Source of the DNA: Gillisia mitskevichiae
GTDB lineage: Bacteria > Bacteroidota > Bacteroidia > Flavobacteriales > Flavobacteriaceae
Length of the DNA stretch: 64,000 nt
Reading direction: 5' to 3'
Assembly: GCF_003634585.1 (NCBI RefSeq)
Contig: NZ_RBLG01000001.1
Location: forward strand, 868,001 to 932,000
Under the pieces are notes generated by a model. The model ran no database searches. It had not been told where the DNA came from and saw only the letters and a program-made list of their open reading frames with translations. Positions 37,346 to 46,193 of this stretch are shown here, in pieces. A program made the position numbers and the translations under genes. How positions within the stretch are numbered: the stretch's first letter is position 1; each line of letters opens with the position of its first letter.

Positions 37346-40300
37346 ATGTACTTAATTTTTGATACTGAAACTACTGGATTACCTAAAAGATGGGATGCCC
37401 CATTAACAGATTTCGACAACTGGCCACGTTGTATTCAGATAGCTTGGCAGGTTCATGACGAAATGGGAAATTTGGTGGAACATCAAGATTATTTAGTGAA
37501 ACCCGAAGGTTTCAATATTCCCTTTGATGCAGAAAAAATTCACGGTATTTCCACGGAACTTGCGCAACAAGATGGACTGCCACTTCAGGAAGTTTTAGAG
37601 AAATTTCAGCAAGCATTACAACGCTCCAAATTCATTGTTGGACAAAATGTTGGCTTCGATCTTAATATTATGGGCGCCGAATATCTTAGAGAGGGATTGG
37701 CCAATCCAATGGAAACCTTTCCAGTTCTAGATACCTGTACAGAAAAAACGGCTGAATTGTGTAAACTTCCGGGTGGTAGATATGGAAGATTTAAACTTCC
37801 CACCCTTACAGAATTGCACCAGGAATTATTTAATCAACCTTTTTCTGAAGCGCATAATGCTACAGCCGATGTAGAAGCTACTACTCGTTGTTTTCTTGAG
37901 TTAATAAGAAGAGAAAATTTCACAACAGATAAACTTCAGGTTGCTGAAGATTATTTCGAGAATTTTCAGAAGGAAAATCCTGAACCATTTAAGCTTATTG
38001 GCTTAAAACATATCAATCTTAAAAAAGCTTCAGCTAAAATTAGAGAGCAGATCCAGAAGCTTGAAAAAGTAGATGAAGTAAGTACTGAAGAAATAGAGGA
38101 GAATCTTGAAAAACTTGATGAAGTACGTTTCTCCCACCTGCATAACCACTCTCAATTCTCCATATTACAATCTACTATTAGTATTCCAAATCTAATAGAA
38201 GCGGCAACAAAAGAGAATATGCCAGCTGTGGCCTTAACCGATCATGGAAATATGATGGGGGCTTTTCATTTTGTAAAAGAAGTTGGAAATTATAATAAAT
38301 CTGTAAGAGCTCTAAATGCAGCTTCCGTAGAAAAAGGAGAACCAGAAACTGCTAAAGAATTAAAAGCAATTCTTGGTTGTGAATTCTTTGTATGCGAGGA
38401 TCATTTAGATAAAACCAGAAAAGATAACGGATATCAAATTGTTATTCTGGCTAAGAATAAAAACGGATATCATAATCTGGCAAAAATGGCTTCTATCGCC
38501 TATGTAAATGGGTTTTACTATTTACCAAGAATAGATAGAAAAGTTATTGAACAATATAAAGAAGACCTAATTGTATTAACCGGTAATCTCTACGGGGAGG
38601 TTCCTGGAAAGATCCTTAATGTAGGAGAAAACCAAGCAGAGGAAGCTTTGTTGTGGTGGAAAGAAACTTTTGGTGAAGATCTTTATATAGAATTAATGCG
38701 TCATGATCTCGAAGAGGAAAATCGAGTGAATGAGGTGCTAATAAAATTAGCCAAGAAGCATCAGATAAAAACAGTAGCAACAAACAACACATATTACTGC
38801 GCTAAAGAAGATGCAAACGCACACGATATTTTATTGTGTGTAAAAGAGGGAGAGAAACAAGCAACTCCAATAGGGAGAGGGCGCGGATATAGATATGGTT
38901 TACCAAATAACGAGTTTTATTTCAAATCTGATTCTGAGATGAAACGCTTGTTTAAGGATCTTCCTCAGGCTATTTCCAATATTCAGGAGGTTGTAGACAA
39001 AATAGAACCTTTTGAACTAGCAAGAGATGTCCTCTTACCGGCTTTCGATATTCCTGAAGAATTTTTGGAGGAAGAAGATGTGAATGACGGAGGGAAGCGT
39101 GGTGAAAATGCTTATTTAAGACATCTTACTTATGTTGGAGCCAAAGAGCGATATGGAGAACTTTCTGAAGACATTAAAACAAGGTTAGATTTTGAGCTTT
39201 CTGTAATTGAGAAAACTGGTTATCCTGGATATTTCTTAATTACTGAAGATTTTATACGTGCAGCCAGAACAATGGATGTATCTGTTGGGCCAGGTAGGGG
39301 TTCTGCGGCGGGAAGTGCCGTCGCTTATTGTTTAAAGATCACAAATATAGATCCTATTAAGTACGATCTGCTTTTTGAGAGATTCCTGAATCCAGATCGT
39401 GTAAGTATGCCCGATATTGATATCGATTTTGATGATGAAGGCCGAAGTAGGGTTATGGATTATGTGATCAAGAAATACGGTTCTAATCAGGTGGCTCAAA
39501 TTATCACTTATGGTACCATGGCAGCTAAATCTTCTATTCGGGATACTGCCAGAGTTCTAGATCTACCACTTCATGAATCGGACAGAATTGCCAAACTGAT
39601 CCCGAATATGTCCAAATTAGGGAAGATCTTTGGGAAGGATGCCAAGGAGCTTAAAAAGATGTTCCGAAGCGAAGATCTGGAAAAAGTAAATGAACTCTTG
39701 AATATTGCAGATGGGGACGATCTGCAAGCACAAACATTAAATCAAGCCCGAATATTAGAAGGCTCTGTTAGAAATACAGGTATTCACGCCTGTGGGGTAA
39801 TTATTACTCCTAGTGATATCACCAATTTTGTTCCTGTAGCACTTGCTAAAGATTCAGATCTTTATGTTACTCAGTTTGATAACTCCGTTGTAGAGAGTGC
39901 AGGATTATTAAAAATGGACTTCTTGGGGTTGAAGACCCTAACTTTAATTAAAGACACGGTTAAGATCGTAAAGGGGAGACATAATATAGATCTGGATCCA
40001 GATACCTTTCCTTTAGATGATGAGAAAACTTACGAATTGTTCCAGCGTGGAGAAACCGTAGGGATATTTCAATATGAATCTCCGGGAATGCAAAAACATA
40101 TGAAGGATCTTAAGCCAACTGTGTTTGGAGATCTTATTGCGATGAATGCACTTTATCGTCCAGGACCAATGGAATATATCCCAAGCTTCATTGCTAGAAA
40201 GCACGGAAATGAGGAGATTGCCTATGACCTTCCGGGGATGGATGAGTATCTAAAAGAAACTTACGGGATTACAGTTTACCAAGAGCAGGTGATGTTGCTT

Positions 40301-41734
40301 TCTCAAAGTTTGGCAGGATTTACTAAAGGTGAAGCCGATGTTTTAAGGAAAGCGATGGGTAAAAAGATTTTTGCTTTACTAGAACAATTAAAGCCAAAAT
40401 TTCTTGATGGGGGAGAAGCAAAAGGTCATCCAAGAGAGGTGTTAGAAAAAGTTTGGAAAGATTGGGAAGCCTTTGCAGCATATGCTTTTAACAAATCTCA
40501 CTCCACTTGTTACGCCTGGATCGCATATCAAACAGCCTATTTAAAAGCGCATTATCCGGCCGAATATATGGCAGCGGTACTTTCCAATAACATGAGCGAT
40601 ATTAAGCAGGTTACATTTTTTATGGAAGAATGTAAACGAATGAAACTTAAGGTGCTTGGCCCAGATGTAAATGAATCTTTTTACAAGTTCTCTGTAAATA
40701 AGGAGAATGCTGTTAGATTTGGGATGGGTGCTGTGAAAGGAGTTGGTTCTGGAGCTGTAGCTACAATTGTAGAAAATCGAAAAACGGAGAAAGGTCATTA
40801 TAAGTCTATTTTTGATATGGCTAAAAGATTAGATCTACGAGCGGCTAATAAAAAAGCTTTAGAGAATTTAGCTTTAGCTGGTGGATTTGATGGCTTCGGA
40901 AATCATAGAGCACAATATTTTCATGATGAAGGAGATGGAATTACCTTTTTGGAAAAGGTGATTAAATATGCCGTGAAATTTCAGGAGAATGAAAACTCTT
41001 CACAGGTAAGTTTATTTGGAGAGGCCAGTGATGTACAAATCCCAGAACCTGTGGTGCCGCCTTGCGAAGAATGGGGTGGAATCGGGAAGCTTAAAAGGGA
41101 GAAGGAAGTTGTGGGGATTTATATTTCCGGACATCCTTTAGACGATTTTAAAGCTGAAATTCATTATTTCTGTAATTCAAAAGTATCCGACTTTAAAGAG
41201 CAGGAGAAATACGTGAACAGTGAACTATCTTTTGGAGGAGTTATTTCAGAAGTGCAGCATAGAACCTCCAAAATGGGGAAAGGTTGGGCTGCATTTTCCA
41301 TAGAAGATTACTGGGATTCGTATGAATTCCGAATTTTTGGGGAAGAGTATCTAAAATATCAACACTTTTTAGTGCCTAATGCTTTTGTATTTATCAAGGC
41401 ATTTGTGAAAGAGGGATGGACGAACAAAGAAACCGGTAGTAAAGGAGAGCCTAGAATTCAATTCAATAATTTTCAGTTACTACATGATATCATGGATATT
41501 TATGCTAGAAAACTCACCATTCAGTTGGATATAAATGAGTTGAAAGAAGAGAACATAGATACCCTAAAAGATATTTTTAGAACTCATAAAGGAGATCATA
41601 ATTTGCATTTTATAGTTTATGAGATGAAAGAGCTTATAAAATTGAATTTGACAAGTCGGAAACAAAAAGTGAAGATCTCACAAGAACTTCTGAATGCTTT
41701 GGACGAAGAACATGTGAAATATAAACTGAATTAA
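37346..41734 (+). CDS. dnaE: DNA polymerase III alpha subunit with fused N-terminal DEDDh exonuclease
   Basis: A 1462-residue replicative polymerase. Residues 1-200 are an epsilon-like 3'-5' exonuclease: FDTETTGLP (D6, E8), GQNVGFDLN and HNATADVEAT. The PHP domain starts near 260 (HLHNHSQFSILQ, ALTDHGNMMGAFHF). The palm has GPGRGSAAGSAVAYCL and the catalytic PDIDIDFDDEGR. The fingers, a helix-hairpin-helix region (KGVGSGAVATI) and an OB domain (GGVISEVQHRT) follow. DnaE1 of E. coli is 1160 residues without the exonuclease. Flavobacteria commonly carry this fusion, which puts proofreading in cis with the polymerase. Confidence 0.93.
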   Translation: MYLIFDTETTGLPKRWDAPLTDFDNWPRCIQIAWQVHDEMGNLVEHQDYLVKPEGFNIPFDAEKIHGISTELAQQDGLPLQEVLEKFQQALQRSKFIVGQNVGFDLNIMGAEYLREGLANPMETFPVLDTCTEKTAELCKLPGGRYGRFKLPTLTELHQELFNQPFSEAHNATADVEATTRCFLELIRRENFTTDKLQVAEDYFENFQKENPEPFKLIGLKHINLKKASAKIREQIQKLEKVDEVSTEEIEENLEKLDEVRFSHLHNHSQFSILQSTISIPNLIEAATKENMPAVALTDHGNMMGAFHFVKEVGNYNKSVRALNAASVEKGEPETAKELKAILGCEFFVCEDHLDKTRKDNGYQIVILAKNKNGYHNLAKMASIAYVNGFYYLPRIDRKVIEQYKEDLIVLTGNLYGEVPGKILNVGENQAEEALLWWKETFGEDLYIELMRHDLEEENRVNEVLIKLAKKHQIKTVATNNTYYCAKEDANAHDILLCVKEGEKQATPIGRGRGYRYGLPNNEFYFKSDSEMKRLFKDLPQAISNIQEVVDKIEPFELARDVLLPAFDIPEEFLEEEDVNDGGKRGENAYLRHLTYVGAKERYGELSEDIKTRLDFELSVIEKTGYPGYFLITEDFIRAARTMDVSVGPGRGSAAGSAVAYCLKITNIDPIKYDLLFERFLNPDRVSMPDIDIDFDDEGRSRVMDYVIKKYGSNQVAQIITYGTMAAKSSIRDTARVLDLPLHESDRIAKLIPNMSKLGKIFGKDAKELKKMFRSEDLEKVNELLNIADGDDLQAQTLNQARILEGSVRNTGIHACGVIITPSDITNFVPVALAKDSDLYVTQFDNSVVESAGLLKMDFLGLKTLTLIKDTVKIVKGRHNIDLDPDTFPLDDEKTYELFQRGETVGIFQYESPGMQKHMKDLKPTVFGDLIAMNALYRPGPMEYIPSFIARKHGNEEIAYDLPGMDEYLKETYGITVYQEQVMLLSQSLAGFTKGEADVLRKAMGKKIFALLEQLKPKFLDGGEAKGHPREVLEKVWKDWEAFAAYAFNKSHSTCYAWIAYQTAYLKAHYPAEYMAAVLSNNMSDIKQVTFFMEECKRMKLKVLGPDVNESFYKFSVNKENAVRFGMGAVKGVGSGAVATIVENRKTEKGHYKSIFDMAKRLDLRAANKKALENLALAGGFDGFGNHRAQYFHDEGDGITFLEKVIKYAVKFQENENSSQVSLFGEASDVQIPEPVVPPCEEWGGIGKLKREKEVVGIYISGHPLDDFKAEIHYFCNSKVSDFKEQEKYVNSELSFGGVISEVQHRTSKMGKGWAAFSIEDYWDSYEFRIFGEEYLKYQHFLVPNAFVFIKAFVKEGWTNKETGSKGEPRIQFNNFQLLHDIMDIYARKLTIQLDINELKEENIDTLKDIFRTHKGDHNLHFIVYEMKELIKLNLTSRKQKVKISQELLNALDEEHVKYKLN

Positions 41735-41941
41735 AAATATTTCTTTTTAAGATTTAAATTATCTCCTGCAAATGACTAAAATATGGGATTTAAAGGTCAT
41801 TTAAAATTTGGCAAGGGTGTTAGGATCCCTATTAATGATAAGACCGCCTGATATACGAATAGTCAAATCCAATACAAGCGCTGTAAGGTTTGCTGAAATA
41901 ATTGACTATTTTTACATATTAATTGAAATAAAAAACAAATT

Positions 41942-42259
41942 ATGGCTTTAGAGATAACAGATGCTAATTTTGAAGAAACAGTATTAAAAAGTGATAAACC
42001 AGTAATGGTTGATTTCTGGGCAGCTTGGTGTGGACCATGTAGAATGGTTGGACCAATTATAGAAGATATCAGTAAAGATTACGATGGTAAAGCTGTTGTA
42101 GGAAAACTGGATGTAGATGCTAACCAAGAATTCGCTGCTAAATATGGTGTAAGAAATATTCCAACTGTACTTATTTTCCAAAATGGAGAAGTAGTAGGAC
42201 GTCAAGTTGGAGTTGCTCCAAAAACCACTTATGCTGAAGCATTAGATGCTCTTTTATAG
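41942..42259 (+). CDS. trxA: Thioredoxin
   Basis: A 105-residue classical thioredoxin: DFWAAWCGPCRM with the redox pair C30/C33, and the cis-proline segment RNIPTVLIF. Cytosolic disulfide reductant. Mono-cistronic, closed by a strong terminator. Confidence 0.95.
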   Translation: MALEITDANFEETVLKSDKPVMVDFWAAWCGPCRMVGPIIEDISKDYDGKAVVGKLDVDANQEFAAKYGVRNIPTVLIFQNGEVVGRQVGVAPKTTYAEALDALL

Positions 42260-42283
42260 AGAACTTCAAAATTCAAAATATAA

Positions 42284-42318
42284 GCCTCGCTAAATTTAGA
42301 TTTAGCGAGGCTTTTTTT
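42284..42318 (+). terminator. Rho-independent terminator after trxA
   Basis: Perfect stem GCCTCGCTAAAT / ATTTAGCGAGGC with a TTAG loop, followed by seven T. Confidence 0.93.
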
Positions 42319-42370
42319 ATTCCCAAAAAATATATTGCTACCTTTCTTAAGTTAATAATAGAATTAATTA

Positions 42371-43300
42371 ATGATAGAACAAGAAGTCCATAAATCTGGT
42401 GGTTTCATCAACTTAGAATTATTGGCCAGACAGGTGGTGGAAGGTTTTATTTCTGGGATACATAAAAGTCCTTTTCATGGATTTTCTGCTGAATTTGCCG
42501 AACATAAGATTTATAACAATGGTGAAAGCACTAAACATATAGATTGGAAACTGTACGCGAAAACAGATAAACTCTATACAAAACGATATGAAGAAGAAAC
42601 CAATTTAAGGTGTCATTTGATTATAGATAACTCTTCATCTATGCATTTTCCTATAATGAAAAGCTTCAACAGGAATTCTTTAAATAAAATCGCTTTTTCA
42701 GTTCTGGCAGCAGCTTCCCTAATGCAAATATTAAAGCGTCAGAGAGACGCAGTTGGTTTAAGTGTGTATAGTGATGAATTTAATTTTTATGCGCCAGAGA
42801 AAGGAAGTGAACGTCATCACCACATGTTGTTGAATGAATTAGACAGATTAGTTGCTAATCCAGCAAGAAATAGAACAACAGATAGCTATAAGTATCTCCA
42901 TCAGATAGCAGAAAAATTAAAAAGGAGGTCTCTAGTATTCCTTTTTACAGATATGTTTCAGGAAGATAAAAAGGAAGAGGAATTGTTTGAAGCTTTAAAA
43001 CATCTTAAATATAATAAGCACGAAGTAGTGCTTTTTCATGTAATAGATAAAGAGAAAGAGCTCAATTTCGATTTTGATAATGCTCCAAAACGATTTGTAG
43101 ATGTAGAATCTGGAGCTCATTTAGATCTTTATGCCGAAAATTTCAAGGAATCTTATCAAGATTCGGTTGCAAAATACTTCCATATGCTCAAATTACAATG
43201 TGCAAAATACCGAATAAAGTATGTGCAGGCTGATATTGGAGAAAATTTTGAAAAAATTTTAACCACCTATCTAGTTGAAAGACAAAAATTTGCGGGCTAG
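42371..43300 (+). CDS. DUF58 (von Willebrand A-like) protein
   Basis: A 309-residue cytosolic protein. It contains the DUF58 signature HIDWKLYAKTDKLYTKRYEE and a MIDAS-type metal site DNSSSM (D-x-S-x-S). Such proteins work with MoxR AAA+ ATPases as chaperone or maturation systems, but no moxR gene is in the window next to it. It lies 52 bp after the trxA terminator. Confidence 0.85.
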   Translation: MIEQEVHKSGGFINLELLARQVVEGFISGIHKSPFHGFSAEFAEHKIYNNGESTKHIDWKLYAKTDKLYTKRYEEETNLRCHLIIDNSSSMHFPIMKSFNRNSLNKIAFSVLAAASLMQILKRQRDAVGLSVYSDEFNFYAPEKGSERHHHMLLNELDRLVANPARNRTTDSYKYLHQIAEKLKRRSLVFLFTDMFQEDKKEEELFEALKHLKYNKHEVVLFHVIDKEKELNFDFDNAPKRFVDVESGAHLDLYAENFKESYQDSVAKYFHMLKLQCAKYRIKYVQADIGENFEKILTTYLVERQKFAG

Positions 43301-43334
43301 AGAAAAAATTAATCAAAAATTATTTTAAAAAACG

Positions 43335-43365
43335 TTTGTGGAATCTAAAAACAGGTGTATATTTG
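43335..43365 (+). promoter_or_regulatory. Consensus Bacteroidota promoter of tRNA-Asp
   Basis: -33 TTTG at 43335-43338, 19-bp spacer, -7 TATATTTG at 43358-43365: exact consensus at both elements. The tRNA begins 18 bp downstream. Confidence 0.85.
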
Positions 43366-43383
43366 CCATCGCAATAACGCAAC

Positions 43384-43457
43384 GGTCTGGTAGTTCAGTT
43401 GGTTAGAATGCCTGCCTGTCACGCAGGAGGTCGCGAGTTCGAGTCTCGTCCAGACCG
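43384..43457 (+). tRNA. tRNA-Asp (GTC)
   Basis: A 74-nt cloverleaf. The acceptor stem is GGTCTGG/CCAGACC with discriminator G, the D-arm is GTTCAGTTGGTTAGAA, the anticodon arm is CCTGC-CTGTCAC-GCAGG with anticodon GTC, and the T-arm is GCGAG-TTCGAGT-CTCGT. CCA is not encoded. A recombinase gene downstream suggests this gene is the island attachment site. Confidence 0.96.
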
Positions 43458-43473
43458 CAAAATTGCAAAAAAG

Positions 43474-43500
43474 AAGCTTCAAGAAATTGAAGCTTTTTTT
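43474..43500 (+). terminator. Rho-independent terminator of tRNA-Asp
   Basis: AAGCTTCAA (43474-43482), loop GAAA, TTGAAGCTT (43487-43495), then a T tract. Confidence 0.85.
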
Positions 43501-43526
43501 AGCAAGTATAACGAAGTTGTGTTGTG

Positions 43527-43575
43527 TGTCTCAAGAAGTTGAGACAACGTGGTTAAGATGCTGTTTTTACAGCAT
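43527..43575. other. Two perfect short hairpins between tRNA-Asp and the integrase gene
   Basis: TGTCTCAA-GAAG-TTGAGACA (43527-43546) and ATGCTGT-TTTT-ACAGCAT (43558-43575). The first has the same CAAGAA(G/A)TTGA core as the tRNA terminator just before it, suggesting duplication. They lack T tracts. They may be recombinase or accessory-protein sites, or transcript structures. Confidence 0.4.
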
Positions 43576-43686
43576 GTACCAATGAGAAGCTTTTTTCCTA
43601 ACTATTGGAAAAGGGCTTTTTTCTTTTTATATCTTTTCTATAATTTCTTCCCTTTAGTCAAATTGTCAACTTTTTCTCCCATTTCA

Positions 43687-43726
43687 GGTGCCCCATATGG
43701 TGCCCCAAAATATCTCAGGTGCCCCA
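43687..43726 (+). promoter_or_regulatory. Three GGTGCCCCA direct repeats upstream of the integrase
   Basis: GGTGCCCCA at 43687-43695, 43699-43707 and 43718-43726. Copies 1 and 3 share a preceding TCA. Short GC-rich direct repeats next to a tyrosine recombinase gene in AT-rich DNA suit arm-type integrase binding sites. The remainder of 43458-43763 holds the hairpins described above and no gene I can support. Confidence 0.5.
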
Positions 43727-43763
43727 AAATTTTAAATCACTAATTATACAAAATCAACCAACA

Positions 43764-44960
43764 ATGAAAATATTATTCTTAACCCAAAACTCTAAACTAA
43801 ATAAAAGAGGAACCACACCTATTCGGTGTAGAATTACAATAGCTAAAACCAGAAAGGAATTTTCAACCAGTATATTTATTAATCCAGAATATTGGGATAA
43901 GGATAAACAGAAAGTTTTAGACGAAACAGAAAATCACAAAACGGTAAATTCACAATTAAGCCTGATTAAGCAAAAACTTGGTCAGGCTTTTTTAATGCTC
44001 CAAATTCAAGATAAGCCATTTGATGTTGAGGATGTCTATAGAATCTATTGCGGAGAGGATACAAAAAAAGAAATGGGGGTTATAGCTGTATATGTCGAGC
44101 ATAACAATTATTATAAAAAATTAGTAGGTAAGGATCTTAAAAAGGTTTCTTGGCAGAAGTTTGAAAACACGAAAGGACATTTGCAAACCTTTATAAAATT
44201 GAAATATAAACAAAGAGATATTAAGCTCAATAAGTTGAAATTTCAATTTATCAAGGATTTTGAATATTACCTGCGAACAGAGAAAGAAATGCAGCAGAGT
44301 ACTATTAATAAGACTATACAGAGATTTAAGAAGCTTATTTATTTTGCTATAGCTCAGGAGTATCTTGATAGAAATCCTTTCCTGATGCACAAACCTAAAG
44401 CAGTTAAAACAGAGGTGGTATACCTTACTCAAACAGAGCTTTCCCATCTACAAAATAAAGGGATGGATAATAAACGGTTGGAAGAAGTAAGGGATTGCTT
44501 CATCTTCTGTTGTTATACAGGGTTAGCTTTTAAGGAAATGAGTAATCTAAGGGACGAGCATATTGTAAAAGGTAAAAATAAAAAAAACTGGATCAGGCTT
44601 AAGCGCCAAAAAACAAATAAAACTATTTCAGTTCCACTTTTGCCAATGGCTCAGAAAATTCTTGATAAGTATAATGATCAATTAACTACAGGAAAGGTTT
44701 TGCCCTCAAAAACAAATGCTCATTTCAATGCTTACTTGAAGGAAATAGCAGGCTTATGCGAGTTTAAAATAAACTTAACTCATCATATAGCCAGAAAGAC
44801 ATTTGCTACCACTGTACTGCTTTTAAATGATGTTCCTATGGAGGTTGTGAGTAAGCTTTTAGGTCATTCCAGGATTGGTATTACCCAAGCCCACTACGGA
44901 CAGATCTTGGAAGAAAAAGTTCAAGATGAAATGGAAAAGCTGAGTAATAAATTAAATTAG
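43764..44960 (+). CDS. Tyrosine recombinase/integrase, Bacteroidota arm-domain type
   Basis: 398 residues from the ATG at 43764 (MKILFLTQNSKLNKRGTTPI); an in-frame ATG at 43719 overlaps the GGTGCCCCA repeats and is less likely. Domains: arm DNA-binding (1-90, PIRCRITIAKTRKEFSTSIF), SAM-like core-binding (about 105-205) and catalytic domain (215-390) with H341-x-x-R344, LGHS H368 and nucleophile Y378 (AHYGQI). The usual first catalytic Arg (TGLR) is replaced: YTGLAFKEM has Ala at 255, a feature of many Bacteroidota integrases. It is oriented away from tRNA-Asp and probably mediated island insertion there. Confidence 0.88.
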   Translation: MKILFLTQNSKLNKRGTTPIRCRITIAKTRKEFSTSIFINPEYWDKDKQKVLDETENHKTVNSQLSLIKQKLGQAFLMLQIQDKPFDVEDVYRIYCGEDTKKEMGVIAVYVEHNNYYKKLVGKDLKKVSWQKFENTKGHLQTFIKLKYKQRDIKLNKLKFQFIKDFEYYLRTEKEMQQSTINKTIQRFKKLIYFAIAQEYLDRNPFLMHKPKAVKTEVVYLTQTELSHLQNKGMDNKRLEEVRDCFIFCCYTGLAFKEMSNLRDEHIVKGKNKKNWIRLKRQKTNKTISVPLLPMAQKILDKYNDQLTTGKVLPSKTNAHFNAYLKEIAGLCEFKINLTHHIARKTFATTVLLLNDVPMEVVSKLLGHSRIGITQAHYGQILEEKVQDEMEKLSNKLN

Positions 44961-45055
44961 AGTGAAGACTCTCAAAATGAGTGTTTTCTCTTGATTGGAT
45001 ATTACGGTTTGGTCATACCCATATATTTTATGTAGGGGTATTTTGACTTTTTAAG

Positions 45056-45075
45056 TTGACAATTTTACGTCAACT
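45056..45075. repeat. 20-bp repeat, copy A (after integrase)
   Basis: TTGACAATTTTACGTCAACT, an imperfect palindrome (AGTTGAC...GTCAACT). It matches 18 of 20 bases with 52002-52021. Together they bracket the TIR, giant and helical genes. The following GTCAACTTTTTCT also occurs at 43665-43677, before the integrase. Confidence 0.5.
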
Positions 45076-45120
45076 TTTTCTAAGCTTTTGAACTTTGGAA
45101 AAGTCAGAAACATTCAAAAA

Positions 45121-45160
45121 TAAAGAAAAAGCTTCCCATTTCTGAGAAGCTTTTTCTTTA
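45121..45160. terminator. Bidirectional terminator between integrase and TIR gene
   Basis: A perfect 15-bp stem (45121-45135 and 45146-45160) with A-rich 5' and T-rich 3' arms, so it works in both directions: for the plus-strand integrase and the minus-strand TIR operon. The rest of 44961-45242 holds the repeat at 45056 and nothing else I can name. Confidence 0.85.
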
Positions 45161-45242
45161 TGTTGATGTATAGACTTCCTTCGTTCAGGAATGGATTTTT
45201 ATAAAGGAATGTTTTTGGAGGAGTTTATAATGCCTTCGTTAT

Positions 45243-46193
45243 TTAAGTATTTTTAATTTTAAAATACTCAATAAACTCTTCTGTCTTTTGAAGCAGCCTG
45301 GTTTCATCTACTTTTTTACCAAAAAAATCTTTCCTATGAACATAAATATTCATTAAAGAATCTCTATTATTTATTTTTATCCCTTTATCTGTGGTTTTTA
45401 TCCAACTAAGTAACTTATGGTTATGTGGTGGAACAATTAAAGGTATAAAATATTTTTCATCATCAACTAAACACCAAGCAGCACCTTCTTCATTTAAACA
45501 AATTCTACTTTTTTCATAATTGGGTGTTAAGAACTGAATAAATAATCCCATTTCACTTTTTAGGAAATTTTCCAGATCTTTTGGAATGTTTGTTCCTGCG
45601 GGTATTCCAAAGCTTTCATTACTTGTGAACATTATGTCCTTAGAATTCAAACCTAGTCCTAATTCTAAAACTAATTCTTTGAATTTATTTACAAGTTCTA
45701 AATCATGATGAGAATGGCTTAAAAAGACACCTTTTTTTGAATTTTTATCTTCGGTTTTTGAAGTATTGATATTTTCTTGTCCTTTGATGTTTACTGGTAT
45801 AATTTCATTTTTAATATTATCATGTATTTTGGGATAAGAATGAACAAATTTCTGTTCTTGTTCATTTTTATAAATATTATGAGTTACTACTCCGCTATCA
45901 CCAGACGAAACTAGATTAGCTTTAATATTAAAATCATCTTCAATTCCTTCACTTTGAAATTTTTTATATCCCATATGTCGTAAACCCATTTCATTTTCAG
46001 AATGAATTACATGGCAAACAAGAACGTACGAAGTATTCATCTCAAGCTTAGAATATTCTTTTTCAAAGTCATTTTTATTTTGTATTAAAATTGTGTCTTT
46101 ATATAAGGCTTTTCCAATCACACTTTGTGTATGGTTTGCGAAAAAATTTTCGTAATTATCAAAATAAAATACTACAACGTCTTTAAGATTCAT
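45243..46193 (-). CDS. TIR-domain protein, probable NAD-cleaving effector
   Basis: A 316-residue protein. The N-terminal ~125 residues look like a small alpha/beta domain (DVVVFYFDNYENF, SYVLVCHVIHSENE) that I cannot name, followed by a Ser/Lys/Asn-rich linker. The TIR domain spans about 154-285: GVFLSHSHHDLELVNKF (strand A and box 1), the SFGIPAGTNI loop, GLFIQFLTPNYEKS, and CLNEEGAAW with the catalytic-Glu candidates E235/E236. The Glu supports NADase or NAD-derived signal synthesis. The start codon overlaps the stop of the 1577-residue gene by 4 bp (ATGA), so the two are translationally coupled. By analogy with Thoeris and other TIR systems this would be the toxic effector, held in check or activated by the giant protein. 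Confidence 0.85.
   Translation of the reverse strand: MNLKDVVVFYFDNYENFFANHTQSVIGKALYKDTILIQNKNDFEKEYSKLEMNTSYVLVCHVIHSENEMGLRHMGYKKFQSEGIEDDFNIKANLVSSGDSGVVTHNIYKNEQEQKFVHSYPKIHDNIKNEIIPVNIKGQENINTSKTEDKNSKKGVFLSHSHHDLELVNKFKELVLELGLGLNSKDIMFTSNESFGIPAGTNIPKDLENFLKSEMGLFIQFLTPNYEKSRICLNEEGAAWCLVDDEKYFIPLIVPPHNHKLLSWIKTTDKGIKINNRDSLMNIYVHRKDFFGKKVDETRLLQKTEEFIEYFKIKNT

Noticed and set aside
45204-45244. A very short frame with an RBS-like GGAGGAG (ATG CCT TCG TTA TTT AAG TAT TTT TAA) near the TIR stop
   Set aside because: Only eight codons and overlapping the TIR 3' end; more likely chance or a gene remnant than a peptide gene.
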